Shown here piece by piece: positions 28,289-37,772 of a DNA stretch of 47,148 bases. Within the stretch, counting starts at the first letter, position 1. Every line of letters begins with the position of its first letter. The stretch spans positions 1 to 47,148 of the forward strand of contig CALJRW010000040.1 of the NCBI GenBank assembly GCA_937976335.1. The letters are read 5' to 3'. A program made the position numbers and the translations under genes. The notes under the pieces were generated by a model. That model was not told the DNA's origin. It worked only from the letters and a program-made list of their open reading frames with translations, and did not search any database. This stretch comes from an uncultured bacterium (lineage in GTDB: Bacteria; Bdellovibrionota_C; UBA2361; CALJRW01).

Positions 28289-30025
28289 ATGACAGAAGAC
28301 ACTTCAAAAATCGGCTTTGCTAAATCCTTATTCTTAGGAAACATAAAAGAAGAGTTACTTTTCCCATATCCTAAACTTGATAGTGAAGAAGTTGAAACTC
28401 TAAAGATGGTAAATGAATCAATTGACAAGTTCTTAGAAGATAAATGGGAACTTTTTCGAGAGATGGATGTAAAAGGTGAAATGCCAGAAGAGTTTTTAAA
28501 CTCTCTTAAGGAACTTGGACTTTTTGCTACAATTATTCCAGAAGAGTTTGGAGGCTTAGGTCTTTCTAGTCGTGGTTATTCGAGGGTTGTTCAACAAGCT
28601 TCAAAATTTGATGGTTCAATTGCCATAACCATGGGGGCTCATAGTTCAATCGGAATGAAAGGTCTTTTGTTATTTGGAAATGATGAACAAAAGGAGCGAT
28701 ACTTATCAAAGCTTGCAAGTGGGGAAATGATAGCAGCTTTTTGTTTAACTGAACCTGGATCTGGTTCAGACGCGGCTTCAATAAAAACCAAAGCTAAAAA
28801 AAATGAAGATGGATCTTGGACGCTAGATGGTGAAAAACTTTGGATAACTAATGGACCAATAGCGCAATTTTACACTGTCTTTGCTCGTACAAATAGTGAG
28901 GCAGGTCAAATTAGTGCGTTTTTAGTTGAGAGAAGCTTCGAAGGAATAACGTGCGGCCCAAAGGAAGATAAAATGGGATTGAGGGCTTCTGCTACTACTA
29001 CTGTTAATTTCAAAAACGTTAAAGTTCCTGCTGAAAACTTATTAGGCGAAGAAGGTAAAGGTTTTAAAATTGCCATGAATATACTTAATAATGGACGTAG
29101 CGGCTTAGGTGGTGGTTCTATTGGAGCAATGAAGACTTGTATACGACTTGCATCTGAATACGCTAATGAAAGAAAACAGTTTGATACTAAAATTCGTGAT
29201 TTTGGAATGATTCAAGATAAAATTGCTCAGATGACAATACAAACTTTTGTGTCTGAATCTTTGGTTAACATGATGGGTTATTTTGTTGATTCTGGATCAG
29301 ATGATTACTCTGTAGAAGCTGCAATGACAAAAGTATTTTCTACTGATTCTCTTTGGTTTGTTGCTAACGAAGCTTTACAAATTGCAGGTGGTAATGGATT
29401 TATGAGGGAGTATGCTTATGAACGAATTGTAAGAGATTGTCGAATTAATTTAATCTTTGAAGGTACTAATGAGATTTTACGACTCTATACCGCCTTAACA
29501 GGTATGAAAGAAGCTGGAAAATTTCTTAAAAACATAGGAGATGCTGCTGGAAATATCTTTAACGATCCGATTAAGGGTTTTGGAATAATGAGTGATTATG
29601 CTGTTAAAAAACTAGCTCAGTTAACATCCATTGGTGGAGAGCAACTTAAGGTGCATGAGGTTTTAAGAGATGAAGCAAGGGTTTATGAACTTGCAACACT
29701 AGGGCTTTCTAAGAGGGTAGAGGGAATTTTAAAGAAATATGGCAAGAATATAGTTGGACAGCAGTTTATTTCGAAAAGAGTGTCAAATGCAGCAATTGAT
29801 TTATTTGCAGGGCTCTGCACTCTCTCCCGTGTAAATACGATGATTGCTGATAAAGGCTTAGATAATTGTAAACAGGAAATTTCTATTATAAAAGTTTTTT
29901 CTCAACAAGCGAAAAAACGAATTAAGAAAAATCTTGCAATGCTTGAAAGGCCAGAGGACGATTTGATGAAAGATTTATCTAATTATATTGTCGATCAAGG
30001 TGGTTACAAATGGGATGTTATTTAG
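28289..30025 (+). CDS. Acyl-CoA dehydrogenase with C-terminal extension
   Basis: FAD enzyme for the first step of fatty acid beta-oxidation. Visible blocks: GLFATIIPEEFGGLGLS, FCLTEPGSGSDAASIKT, LWITNGPIAQFYTVFA, MGLRASATTTVNF, GRSGLGGGSIGAMK, and GGNGFMREYAYERIVRDCR with FEGTNEILR. At 579 codons it is about 190 residues longer than ordinary acyl-CoA dehydrogenases, matching the VLCAD/ACAD9-like class with a helical tail. ATG 28289 follows TAAGG at 7 bases and gives the typical GFAKSLFLGNI opening; ATG 28262 is an alternative. Confidence 0.93.
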   Translation: MTEDTSKIGFAKSLFLGNIKEELLFPYPKLDSEEVETLKMVNESIDKFLEDKWELFREMDVKGEMPEEFLNSLKELGLFATIIPEEFGGLGLSSRGYSRVVQQASKFDGSIAITMGAHSSIGMKGLLLFGNDEQKERYLSKLASGEMIAAFCLTEPGSGSDAASIKTKAKKNEDGSWTLDGEKLWITNGPIAQFYTVFARTNSEAGQISAFLVERSFEGITCGPKEDKMGLRASATTTVNFKNVKVPAENLLGEEGKGFKIAMNILNNGRSGLGGGSIGAMKTCIRLASEYANERKQFDTKIRDFGMIQDKIAQMTIQTFVSESLVNMMGYFVDSGSDDYSVEAAMTKVFSTDSLWFVANEALQIAGGNGFMREYAYERIVRDCRINLIFEGTNEILRLYTALTGMKEAGKFLKNIGDAAGNIFNDPIKGFGIMSDYAVKKLAQLTSIGGEQLKVHEVLRDEARVYELATLGLSKRVEGILKKYGKNIVGQQFISKRVSNAAIDLFAGLCTLSRVNTMIADKGLDNCKQEISIIKVFSQQAKKRIKKNLAMLERPEDDLMKDLSNYIVDQGGYKWDVI

Positions 30026-30062
30026 GGGGAAAATAGCTAGCTATTTCTGTTGAATATTTAGC

Positions 30063-30803
30063 TTAGTCGTTAAAATCATACCAAATTTTATCAGCAAGCT
30101 CTTTGTTCTTATTAAATAAAAGGCTAAAAACTTTCCTTGGTTGTTTAAGAAAATACCAATCTCCAAACCTATCAAACTTTCTACAAGAAGTAACTATATA
30201 TGAAGAAAAAGAATTTTTATATTTCTTATTCTTAGACTTTCCATACGATTTAAGTTTCCTTCCGAATTCTATATCTTCTGCAGAAAACCAGTTTTCATTA
30301 AATCCACCAACTGCTTCAAAGGTTTCTCGTTTGAAATAAAAAACTCCTGCAGTTACTCCATATGATAAAACAACAGGAATTATCATTAGTCCTGTAAGAG
30401 CTATTCCCAAGGAGATTCTTTCAGGAATAATATTTACACCTCCAGCAATATACTTATCGCTTTTTAGGTCTTTAATTGCTTTTGGAATTAAGTTTTTAGA
30501 CATTCTGCTGTCTGCATCGATTGTGAAAATAAACTCACCTATTGAGGCTTTAACACCTGCATTCCTAATTTTTGAAAGATTTTTATCATTATTTAAGATA
30601 TATTTGCAATTATTAGCTTCAGCTATATCTTTTGTCTTATCTGTACATCTATTTAAAACTACTACTATTTCAAGTGTAGTTTTAGATTTGTTTTTTAAAT
30701 CAAGAGTCTTAAGTAACTCTTCATAACTATTATTGATGGAGTCAAGACAGCTTTGTAAAAATCTTTCTTCATTATGGCAGGGGATAATTATAGAAATGTT
30801 CAT
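30063..30803 (-). CDS. Family 2 glycosyltransferase
   Basis: GT-A fold sugar transferase of 246 residues. Motifs: SIIIPCHNEERFL at the N-terminus, VVLNRCTDKTKDIA, the metal-binding DADSRM (in FTIDADSRM) and the acceptor-side GGFNENWFSAEDIEFGRKL. One hydrophobic segment near 130-150 (ALTGLMIIPVVLSYGV) may associate with the membrane. Donor and acceptor are unknown. It starts 6 bases after the carboxyltransferase stop, so the two are probably cotranscribed despite no obvious functional link. ATG 30803 is preferred over TTG 30806. Confidence 0.88.
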   Translation of the reverse strand: MNISIIIPCHNEERFLQSCLDSINNSYEELLKTLDLKNKSKTTLEIVVVLNRCTDKTKDIAEANNCKYILNNDKNLSKIRNAGVKASIGEFIFTIDADSRMSKNLIPKAIKDLKSDKYIAGGVNIIPERISLGIALTGLMIIPVVLSYGVTAGVFYFKRETFEAVGGFNENWFSAEDIEFGRKLKSYGKSKNKKYKNSFSSYIVTSCRKFDRFGDWYFLKQPRKVFSLLFNKNKELADKIWYDFND

Positions 30804-30809
30804 CAAGTT

Positions 30810-32351
30810 TTATAGTGGTAGGTTACCATGTTTTTTAAACATTGGTTCTACTACTTTATTCTCAAGTACTTCAAATGAGTTGCAAAGAATTTTTCTAGTA
30901 TTTTGTGGTTCAATAACGGCATCAATAAATCCTAAACTTGCTGCTTCCCAAGGTCCAGAGAATTTAGTTTTATAATCTCTGGTTAGTTCTTCTCTAAGTT
31001 TCTCAGGATTTTCAGATTCTATAATGTCTTTTCTAAAGATAATATTTACTGCTCCTTCAGCGCCCATTACAGCAATTTCTGAACTAGGCCAAGCAAAGTT
31101 AAAGTCAGCACCAATGTGTTTAGAAGACATCACGTCATATGCTCCTCCGTACGCTTTTCTTGTAATTACTGTAATCTTAGGAACTGTTGCTTCGGAGTAG
31201 GCATAAAGAAGTTTAGCACCATGTCTTATTATTCCATTATGCTCTTGTCTTACTCCTGGTAAGAATCCAGGAACATCAACAAATGTAAGAATGGGAATAT
31301 TAAAAGCGTCACAGAACCGAACAAATCTAGCGGCTTTTGTGCTGCTATCAATATCTAAGCATCCTGCAAGAAATTTTGGTTGATTGCCTACTACTCCAAT
31401 TGATTCGCCATTTAATCTGATAAAACCAGTGAGTATGTTTTTAGCAAAATCTTCTTTTATTTCAAAGAAGATGTTTTCATCAGCTACTGATTTAATAACA
31501 TCTTTCATGTCATAAGGTTTTTTGTTGTCGTCTGGTACAATGGTAGTAAGGTTTATATTTTTTCTGTCAAGAGGATCAGAAGTAGTTATTTTTTTAGCTT
31601 TTTTTCTATTGTTTTCTGGAATATAACTTAAGAGCTTTCTACATAAGTTAAGTGCTTCTTGCTCATCATTTGCAACTAAATCTGCAACACCGCTCTTAGT
31701 TGAATGAGTTAGTGCGCCACCCAAGTCTTCCTTATTTACCTCTTCACGAGTTACAGCTTTTATTACATCTGGCCCTGTAATAAACATATGACTTTTTTTA
31801 TTGACCATAATAATAAAGTCAGTAATAGCAGGAGAGTAAACAGCCCCACCTGCGCATGGGCCAAGTATTAGAGAAATTTGTGGAACAACTCCAGAGTAAA
31901 GAGTATTTCTGTAAAAGATATCTGCATAGCCAGCTAAGCTTTCAATTCCTTCTTGAATTCTAGCTCCTCCTGAGTCGTTTAAACCAATAATGGGACAACC
32001 AGTTTCTGCAGCTCTTTCCATTATTTTAACAATTTTTTTTGCATGTTGAGAAGCAAGTGAGCCGCCAAAGACTGTAAAGTCTTGTGCAAAAATAAAAATC
32101 TTTTTATTTTCTATCTCTCCCCAGCCAGTAACAACGCCATCTCCTAGATAAACTTTTTTTTCTAAGCCAAAATTTGAACTCTTATGTGTGATAAATTTAT
32201 CTGTTTCGTTAAAGCTATTTTCATCAAGTATGAGATTAATCCTCTCTCTGGCTGTCAGTTTTCCTTGAGAGTGTTGCTTGTCAATGCGAATCTTGCCTCC
32301 TCCAAGTTCTGCTATTTGATTTCTTTTTTTTAGTTCATCATGTGATTTCAT
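30810..32351 (-). CDS. Acyl-CoA carboxylase, carboxyltransferase subunit (PccB type)
   Basis: Biotin-dependent carboxyltransferase, most like the beta subunit of propionyl-CoA or a related acyl-CoA carboxylase, or methylmalonyl-CoA decarboxylase alpha. Motifs: GGGKIRIDKQHSQGKLTARER, DSGGARIQEGIESLAGYADI, GPCAGGAVYSPAITDF, FVDVPGFLPGVRQEHNGIIRHGAKLLYAY, ITRKAYGGAYDVMSSKHIGAD. The length of 513 residues is standard. It is divergent from a methylmalonyl-CoA mutase gene, so a propionyl-CoA to succinyl-CoA route is the likely context. The biotin carboxylase partner is not in the window. Confidence 0.92.
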   Translation of the reverse strand: MKSHDELKKRNQIAELGGGKIRIDKQHSQGKLTARERINLILDENSFNETDKFITHKSSNFGLEKKVYLGDGVVTGWGEIENKKIFIFAQDFTVFGGSLASQHAKKIVKIMERAAETGCPIIGLNDSGGARIQEGIESLAGYADIFYRNTLYSGVVPQISLILGPCAGGAVYSPAITDFIIMVNKKSHMFITGPDVIKAVTREEVNKEDLGGALTHSTKSGVADLVANDEQEALNLCRKLLSYIPENNRKKAKKITTSDPLDRKNINLTTIVPDDNKKPYDMKDVIKSVADENIFFEIKEDFAKNILTGFIRLNGESIGVVGNQPKFLAGCLDIDSSTKAARFVRFCDAFNIPILTFVDVPGFLPGVRQEHNGIIRHGAKLLYAYSEATVPKITVITRKAYGGAYDVMSSKHIGADFNFAWPSSEIAVMGAEGAVNIIFRKDIIESENPEKLREELTRDYKTKFSGPWEAASLGFIDAVIEPQNTRKILCNSFEVLENKVVEPMFKKHGNLPL

Positions 32352-32405
32352 TCTTTTACTATATTTTGCCTAAGAGGTTATGTAAATTCCGAAAATTACT
32401 TAGGA

Positions 32406-32578
32406 GACATTTTTCATAATGATTTCGTAGCGAGAGGAGTAAGTTTTCGAAAAGACGAGCAAAAATGATAAAAAAATACGCAGACCTAGTTTTACTAGGT
32501 TGAGTAATTTTTTTTGGCATTTTGTGAAGTATTTTCGGAAACTTACTCCTCGTAGCAGAAATCATTATGAAAAAGGTC
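32406..32578. repeat. 173-bp near-palindrome between divergent genes
   Basis: The whole stretch folds on itself about 32492. The outer 21 bases are GAC[A/C]TTTTTCATAATGA and the next six, matched on the opposite strand with one mismatch. An inner block with GGAGTAAGTTT and CGAAAA also matches, and the centre is a perfect ACCTAGT (32484-32490), TTT, ACTAGGT (32494-32500). It fits between the carboxyltransferase start (32351) and the mutase start (32616). It is most like a palindromic repeat element or foldback MITE; it would form a long RNA hairpin in either transcript. Confidence 0.8.
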
Positions 32579-32615
32579 TAATGTCCTTAGTACTTTACTA
32601 TGTTAATATGAAGAT

Positions 32616-34172
32616 GTGAGTAAAGATAAAGAAATTTTAACAATATCAGAACTGCCTGTAGAAGAAATTTATACAAGTTCAAAATCTACTTTAAATGCAT
32701 CAGGAGAATATCCATATACACGAGGAATTCACAAGAATATGTATAGAGGACGTGTTTGGACAATGCGTCAGTATGCTGGTTTTGGAACTGCTCGAGAAAC
32801 TAACGAAAGATACAAGTATCTTTTGAGTAAAGGAACCACAGGTTTATCCGTTGCATTTGATTTGCCTACACAAATGGGTCGAGATTCGGATTCCCCGTTT
32901 TCACTTGGTGAAGTGGGTAAGGTTGGTGTTGCAATTTCGTCTATTGAAGACATGAGGACGCTTTTTAAAGATATCCCACTTGATAAAGTTTCTATATCAA
33001 TGACTATTAATTCTACTGCTGCAATTTTACTTTCATTTTTGCTCGTTCTTGCTGAAGAACAAGGAGTAGAGTGGAGTAAGTTAAAGGGAACAATTCAAAA
33101 TGATATTTTGAAAGAGTATATTGCGCGTGGTACTTATATCTATCCGCCTAAAGAAGCTCTTCGAATTGTAACTGATATATTTGATTTTTGTAGAACAGAT
33201 GTTCCTAATTGGAATACAATTAGCATTTCAGGCTATCATATTAGAGAAGCTGGAAGCACAGCAGTTCAAGAGCTTGCATTTACTCTTGCTAATGCTTGCT
33301 CATATGTTGAGGCGGCTTTAAGAAAAGGCTTAAAAATAGACGATTTTGCGCCAAGGTTAGCTTTTTTCTTTAACTGTCATAATGATTTTTTAGAAGAAGT
33401 CTCTAAATTTAGAGCTGCCAGAAGATTGTGGGCGAAGCTTATGAAAGAGAGGTTTGGTGCAAAGAAAGAAAAATCTTTAATGCTCCGTTTTCACACTCAA
33501 ACTGCAGGGAGTAGTTTAACTGCTCAACAGCCATTAAATAATGTTGTTAGAACTAGCTTACAAGCTGCTGCTGCAGTTTTAGGAGGAACTCAATCTCTTC
33601 ATACAAATTCATATGATGAAGCTCTTGGATTGCCAACAGAAGAAGCTGCTACTTTAGCCCTTAGAACTCAGCAAATTATCTCAGAAGAATCAGGTTTAAA
33701 GAATTCGGTAGATCCGCTTGGAGGATCTTTTTTGATTGAAAACTGGACTGACAGAATTGAAGCTGAAGCTTTAGGATTGATCCAAAAAATTGACGAAATG
33801 GGTGGAATGTTAAAAGCTATTGAGAATAATTTTCCTCAAGACGAAATTGAACGAGCTGCTTATGATTATCAAAAAAGAATTGAAAAAAACGAAATTAATA
33901 TAGTTGGTGTTAATAAATATGATGAAACTGAAGGTGATGAAGTTAAGATTTTAAAGCCAGATCCAAAAGGTGAGCAAGAGCAGGTGAGGCGTTTGGCAAG
34001 CTTAAAAGAAAAACGAGATTCAAAAAACGTTAAGGCTTTGTTAGCTGAACTAAATGAAGTTGCGATAGGAACTCAAAATTTAATGCCTGTTATAATAAAA
34101 TGTGTAAAAAATAATATAACTCTTGGTGAAATTTCAAATGTGTTAAGAAATGTTTTTGGAGAATATTCATGA
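32616..34172 (+). CDS. Methylmalonyl-CoA mutase family, large subunit
   Basis: Catalytic barrel of a B12-dependent acyl-CoA mutase that interconverts methylmalonyl-CoA and succinyl-CoA, or a related acyl pair. Motifs: [113 protein letters not shown]. At 518 residues it lacks the C-terminal B12-binding domain of fused mutases, so a separate small subunit must be encoded elsewhere. The start is GTG 32616; the ATG two bases earlier is out of frame. It overlaps ispE by 4 bases. Confidence 0.92.
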   Translation: MSKDKEILTISELPVEEIYTSSKSTLNASGEYPYTRGIHKNMYRGRVWTMRQYAGFGTARETNERYKYLLSKGTTGLSVAFDLPTQMGRDSDSPFSLGEVGKVGVAISSIEDMRTLFKDIPLDKVSISMTINSTAAILLSFLLVLAEEQGVEWSKLKGTIQNDILKEYIARGTYIYPPKEALRIVTDIFDFCRTDVPNWNTISISGYHIREAGSTAVQELAFTLANACSYVEAALRKGLKIDDFAPRLAFFFNCHNDFLEEVSKFRAARRLWAKLMKERFGAKKEKSLMLRFHTQTAGSSLTAQQPLNNVVRTSLQAAAAVLGGTQSLHTNSYDEALGLPTEEAATLALRTQQIISEESGLKNSVDPLGGSFLIENWTDRIEAEALGLIQKIDEMGGMLKAIENNFPQDEIERAAYDYQKRIEKNEINIVGVNKYDETEGDEVKILKPDPKGEQEQVRRLASLKEKRDSKNVKALLAELNEVAIGTQNLMPVIIKCVKNNITLGEISNVLRNVFGEYS

Positions 34173-35092
34173 ACAAAAAAATTCTATCACCAGCTAAGAT
34201 TAATCTTCGAATAAAAATTAGAGGTATTAATTCTAACTTCTATCATTTGCTGGATATGGTGAATGTTAAAATAAACTTTTATGATAAAATTGATATAGAA
34301 ATCTTAGAATCGAAAAATAAAACAATTAATGTAAAAGGGGATTTTTCAAAAGAAGAACTTGCATTGCTAAACAGCATTGAAAATAATCTAGCTTCTAAAG
34401 CTGCTGTTAAATTTCTTGAGGAATTTGAAATCAAAAAAGGCTTTAACATTAAAATTGATAAATTAATTCCGTCTGGTGCAGGTCTTGGTGGTGGAAGTAG
34501 TAACGCAGGAACGGTTTTAAAATGTTTATATGACAATTTAATTAAAACTGATGACAAAAGTTTTATAGCTCTTCAAAAGATTGCAAAAAAAATAGGAGCA
34601 GACGTCTCATTTTTTCTTTTTGGAAATTCTTCAATAGTACAAGGTATAGGCGATCTAGTTACAGAAATTCCTAGAGAGCAAATTAAAATTACAGATATGG
34701 TATTTATTCTTCCAAGTATAAATTGCGACACTGAAAAAGTTTTTGATCTAGTAAGGCAATTGAGAGATTTTAGCCAAGATACGGCAGATAAGTTTATTTC
34801 TCAATTAAAAGATAATGGCAAAAGTGTTTTTACTCCTAAGGATATAGAAAATGATTTAGAAGAGTATGCTTTAGAGGTTTATCCAGAGTTAGAGAAGTAT
34901 ATAAAGGCAGCTAAAGTTAAGAAGAATTGGGCTTGGAGCTTGTCTGGTTCTGGGAGTACTATTTTTGGTTGTCCCTTGGATGGAGGAAAGATTACTCAAG
35001 ATGATTTTGAAGAGATAGTTGAGAATTTAAAAAATTTGAATTGTAAAGTGCTTAGAGGAGAAATTTTAGGAGTCTCAAAAAGTTTCATGTAG
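34169..35092 (+). CDS. ispE: 4-diphosphocytidyl-2-C-methyl-D-erythritol kinase
   Basis: GHMP-family kinase of the MEP isoprenoid pathway, phosphorylating CDP-ME at the 2-hydroxyl. The opening [11 protein letters not shown], the ATP loop [15 protein letters not shown] (about 107-121) and the C-terminal [10 protein letters not shown] are diagnostic. At 307 residues the length is normal. The ATG overlaps the mutase stop (ATGA), so translation is probably coupled although the pathways differ. Confidence 0.92.
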   Translation: MNKKILSPAKINLRIKIRGINSNFYHLLDMVNVKINFYDKIDIEILESKNKTINVKGDFSKEELALLNSIENNLASKAAVKFLEEFEIKKGFNIKIDKLIPSGAGLGGGSSNAGTVLKCLYDNLIKTDDKSFIALQKIAKKIGADVSFFLFGNSSIVQGIGDLVTEIPREQIKITDMVFILPSINCDTEKVFDLVRQLRDFSQDTADKFISQLKDNGKSVFTPKDIENDLEEYALEVYPELEKYIKAAKVKKNWAWSLSGSGSTIFGCPLDGGKITQDDFEEIVENLKNLNCKVLRGEILGVSKSFM

Positions 35093-35422
35093 TAAAAGTC
35101 AGGTCAGGTAGTAAATGAATGGCATTAACTTAAGCTTTTTTTCTTCCTTTAACTATTTAAGATAGTTTAATTTTTCTATATTCCTGTCTAGAACTAATCA
35201 TGTAAGGGTAAGGTTTTTCGCGTCTTTTCTTAGTGCAGGGCTTTGTTAGTTTTAGAAAATTCAGAAATTTTTCAACTGTTTGAGATGCTTAAAGCTGACA
35301 TTTAAAATCTTATTCAATATACTTCGTTAGAAGCATGAAAGCTCTTTCTAGAATTGACCTTAAACTGTAAATTAGCGAATATAGATTTTTACTATTTTTT
35401 CTTGTTACATTTGGGTTTTTTT
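35093..35422. other. 330-bp non-coding stretch
   Basis: AT-rich spacer between ispE and the HNH gene. I see no tRNA, no convincing hairpin-plus-U-run terminator and no ORF of coding character. Its 3' part (35354-35422) is open in the frame of the next gene from a TTG, but encodes a hydrophobic, unlikely leader. Confidence 0.5.
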
Positions 35423-36400
35423 ATGAATGAATCAAATAATTTAAGATTACAAGAAGTTTATAACCTTGAGCAAGAAAGAAAAGACAAAGGATATAAACCA
35501 GGTTGGCTTTATTATGAATGTAAGAAGCTAGGGCTGCTAAGAGAGTTAGATGAGCTTGAAATGAGTGGAAAAATTGTTCGTTGGAAAGATAATAGAAGCG
35601 ATCATGAAGTTTATAATTTAGAAGTTTTTCAGCATTTAACAAATGTTTCAAGTGAAGGTTTGCCTAAATTTAATATTCTTCCAGAAAAATGTCATTTGCA
35701 AAACATTAGGAATCTACTCACATCTTCTCAATGGAAAAGAATTAGAAAATTATGCTTACAAAAAGCTAAAAATAAATGTCAACAGTGTGGTTTTAAACCA
35801 GATTCAACTAGTAAATTAGATTGTCATGAAGATTGGGTGTTTGATGATAATACTAGAACACAAAGTTTAGGGAAGTTAATGATTCTCTGTAAATATTGTC
35901 ACAACTTAAAACATTTAGATTTTCATTTTGAATCAAACAATGGAAGCAAGTTAATTGATCATTTTATTAAGTTATCTGGAGGAGAATACTCTAAATCTGA
36001 AGCTATTGATTATTTTCAAACTGAAAGAGATTTAGCAAAGCACAGAGATTTCGATCCTCAATTCTGGAAATTAGATTTAAATATTTTAAATGAAATAGGA
36101 TTTATTCCTCCAAAGTCTGTTAGAGAGCAAGGTGTAGATCTCAAGGCTAAAAGAAGAAAAAAAAGAAGAAAATCTTCAAAAAAAACTAATTCTTTTATTG
36201 AAGAAAACTATGGATGTCTTTATAAAAATGAAGAAAATTATATTCCAGTAGTGAAGAGTAACTCAAAATTAAACATACAAAATGATACAAAACAAAATGA
36301 TCAACTTAATACTAGCCTAATTGCTTCTTTCTTGTACGGAAGTTTGCTTGCTATGGTGATTTATATAGTAGTTTCAATAATTAAAAATATCGCTACTTAA
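35423..36400 (+). CDS. HNH-type zinc-nuclease-like protein with C-terminal membrane anchor
   Basis: This is a 325-residue protein. The middle (about residues 105-175) has two zinc knuckles, CQQCG and CKYCH, with LDCHEDWVFDD between them and HNLKH after, the layout of HNH endonuclease-like domains with an H-E-x-W core. A very basic stretch (KAKRRKKRRKSSKK, near 238-250) follows, and the last 30 residues hold one membrane helix (FLYGSLLAMVIYIVVSII). A nuclease domain anchored by its C-terminus is unusual. The ATG at 35423 is chosen because upstream sequence is hydrophobic and non-conserved in character. It neighbours the DGR island but no link is shown. Confidence 0.7.
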   Translation: MNESNNLRLQEVYNLEQERKDKGYKPGWLYYECKKLGLLRELDELEMSGKIVRWKDNRSDHEVYNLEVFQHLTNVSSEGLPKFNILPEKCHLQNIRNLLTSSQWKRIRKLCLQKAKNKCQQCGFKPDSTSKLDCHEDWVFDDNTRTQSLGKLMILCKYCHNLKHLDFHFESNNGSKLIDHFIKLSGGEYSKSEAIDYFQTERDLAKHRDFDPQFWKLDLNILNEIGFIPPKSVREQGVDLKAKRRKKRRKSSKKTNSFIEENYGCLYKNEENYIPVVKSNSKLNIQNDTKQNDQLNTSLIASFLYGSLLAMVIYIVVSIIKNIAT

Positions 36401-36495
36401 CTTGATACAAAGAGAATTTTTTGTTTTCTATCTCTCTAAGATTGTTTTCAATCTTAATCCTTGTATGAGTTCTAATTTTCAACAGAAGCTAATTT

Positions 36496-36656
36496 AACTA
36501 AGTGGTAACTAAGTGGTGCCATCAACATTTGAACTCTTAAGATTTAGTTAATTTGTCAAAATAACTAATATATCGATAAAAACTTTGCAAAATTTCGTAA
36601 TTGAGTGGATTTTGTAAGAAAAGATGTGTTTACAAAGTTGGTGGCACCAGTTATCT
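36496..36656. repeat. MITE-like terminal-inverted-repeat element, copy 1
   Basis: The element runs 36506-36656 (151 bp), beginning TAACTAAGTGGTGCC and ending GGCACCAGTTATCT. The ends share an inverted 13-mer TGGTGCCACCAAC (one mismatch in this left end). It is about 90% identical by eye to copy 2 at 39796-39949 in the same orientation. The left end is preceded by an extra tandem copy of AACTAAGTGGT (36496-36506). TA at both termini would suit an IS630/Tc1-type TA target duplication, which is inference. Confidence 0.85.
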
Positions 36657-36819
36657 GGGCAGAAATTACCGCTAAAATTGCCAGAAATATTGTCGAATTT
36701 AAGAGGTTGGAATTTCTTACTATGGAAGAGCTTATGATGAAGGTAAGAAAATAGGTGTAATAGACGGCTTAAGAGCAATTTATGCTATTTTAAAGTATAA
36801 TATTTTTGATAGATCTTAG
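36605..36819 (+). pseudogene. Possible frame-disrupted gene remnant
   Basis: From inside copy 1, a frame runs out (VFTKLVAPVIWAEITAKIA, then IVEFKRLEFLTMEE) to a stop at 36752. A second frame overlapping its end (YGRAYDEGKKIGVIDGL, then RAIYAILKYNIF) stops at 36817. The two read like one protein broken by a frameshift near 36715-36725. No family recognised. From 36820 to the target gene start only AT-rich spacer is seen. Confidence 0.3.
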
Positions 36820-37019
36820 TGGAATGATTCCCTGCTGGCGCTGGGTTATTGACTAAGTGCAATTTTAAGCTCGAGTTCCTTTAAAATACAGGGGATAGCT
36901 AAAATTTTTTTTGATATCCAACTCACTTTTTGAGTGATTTTATAAACGTGAATAAATTTGCTTAAGATCGTAAAAGCTTTAAACTATTAAGCATAGGAAA
37001 TAATTAGGAGATTGAAGTA

Positions 37020-37772
37020 ATGAGAAGTATAAAAAATTCAAATGCACAGAACGTTGGCTTTAGTCTAACCGATACTTTTGTAATTGATGCAGGAGTAAAA
37101 GGAGGAAAAGTCGAGGCAGTACAGAATATTAACTTTTCTAGTATGGATTTGGCTAATGTAAATCTGAATCCAGACTTATTTGTTGGGCAAGACACGCATG
37201 GAGAGCAGAAGCAAGTTGCAAGCACCCCAACTATAAGTAATAAACCAGTTTGGGAGCTAGCGCCACTCACTAGAGAAGGTAATACATTTGTTACAAACTT
37301 TGATAATGCAGAATTTACAGCTAAAGATTTAATTACTCAGTTAGAAAAAGAACATGACATTACGCTATGGATAGGTTCCCCTTTTAAATCTGCTTTGAGT
37401 GAGGAACTAAGTGGTGAGATAAGAACTGTTGCTGACCCTACTAAAAAATGTACGCAAGCCAAGCTCGCACAAATACTAGAGGAAAATGGGCTAGTTGCAA
37501 AAGAAGGAGATGAGATTAAGAGTCTTACTCAAGGATTACTCATTTACCTAAAACATTTATCAGGAGAAACTTTAAGTTCTGATGAACGAGATTATTTTAA
37601 GCTAATTAAAAATGAATCTGGCAAAGATTTCGCTTTTATTCGTTGTGGTTCTGGCTCTGCCGGCTTCTTTATCCGCGCTCATGGCAATGTCTACGCGAAC
37701 GACCACTACCGCAGCTTCAACCGTGGTGCTGCTTCTGGCTCGGTTCGTCCTGTTCCGGAATCAAAAATTTGA
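37020..37772 (+). CDS. DGR target protein with C-terminal variable domain
   Basis: A 250-residue protein. Residues 209-247 are the VR, ending in a fixed RGAASGSVRPVPE followed by only SKI. Eight residues vary from the template: Y217F, N219R, D220A, N221H, N225Y, N229H, N231R and N233F, all from AAC/AAT/TAT/GAT codons, as in other DGR targets where such residues form the ligand-binding face of a C-type-lectin-like fold. That fold is inferred from the DGR context and the GSGSAG-to-VRPV pattern, not demonstrated. There is no signal peptide or membrane segment; residues 1-75 look like a separate Asn/Val-rich region. AGGAG lies about 10 bases before ATG. Target ligand unknown. Confidence 0.93.
   Translation: MRSIKNSNAQNVGFSLTDTFVIDAGVKGGKVEAVQNINFSSMDLANVNLNPDLFVGQDTHGEQKQVASTPTISNKPVWELAPLTREGNTFVTNFDNAEFTAKDLITQLEKEHDITLWIGSPFKSALSEELSGEIRTVADPTKKCTQAKLAQILEENGLVAKEGDEIKSLTQGLLIYLKHLSGETLSSDERDYFKLIKNESGKDFAFIRCGSGSAGFFIRAHGNVYANDHYRSFNRGAASGSVRPVPESKI
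37643..37760 (+). repeat. DGR variable repeat (VR)
   Basis: 118 bp at the 3' end of the target gene, aligned to TR at a constant offset of 540. Substitutions relative to TR are at 37669 (A to T), 37674 (C), 37675 (G), 37678 (C), 37680 (C), 37692 (T), 37704 (C), 37710 (C), 37711 (G), 37716 (T), 37717 (T). The 3' 40 bases (37721-37760) match TR perfectly and would be the initiation-of-mutagenic-homing segment. Confidence 0.97.

Noticed and set aside
36548-36778. 76-codon minus-strand frame over repeat copy 1
   Set aside because: It lies across the non-coding inverted-repeat element and has no ribosome site.
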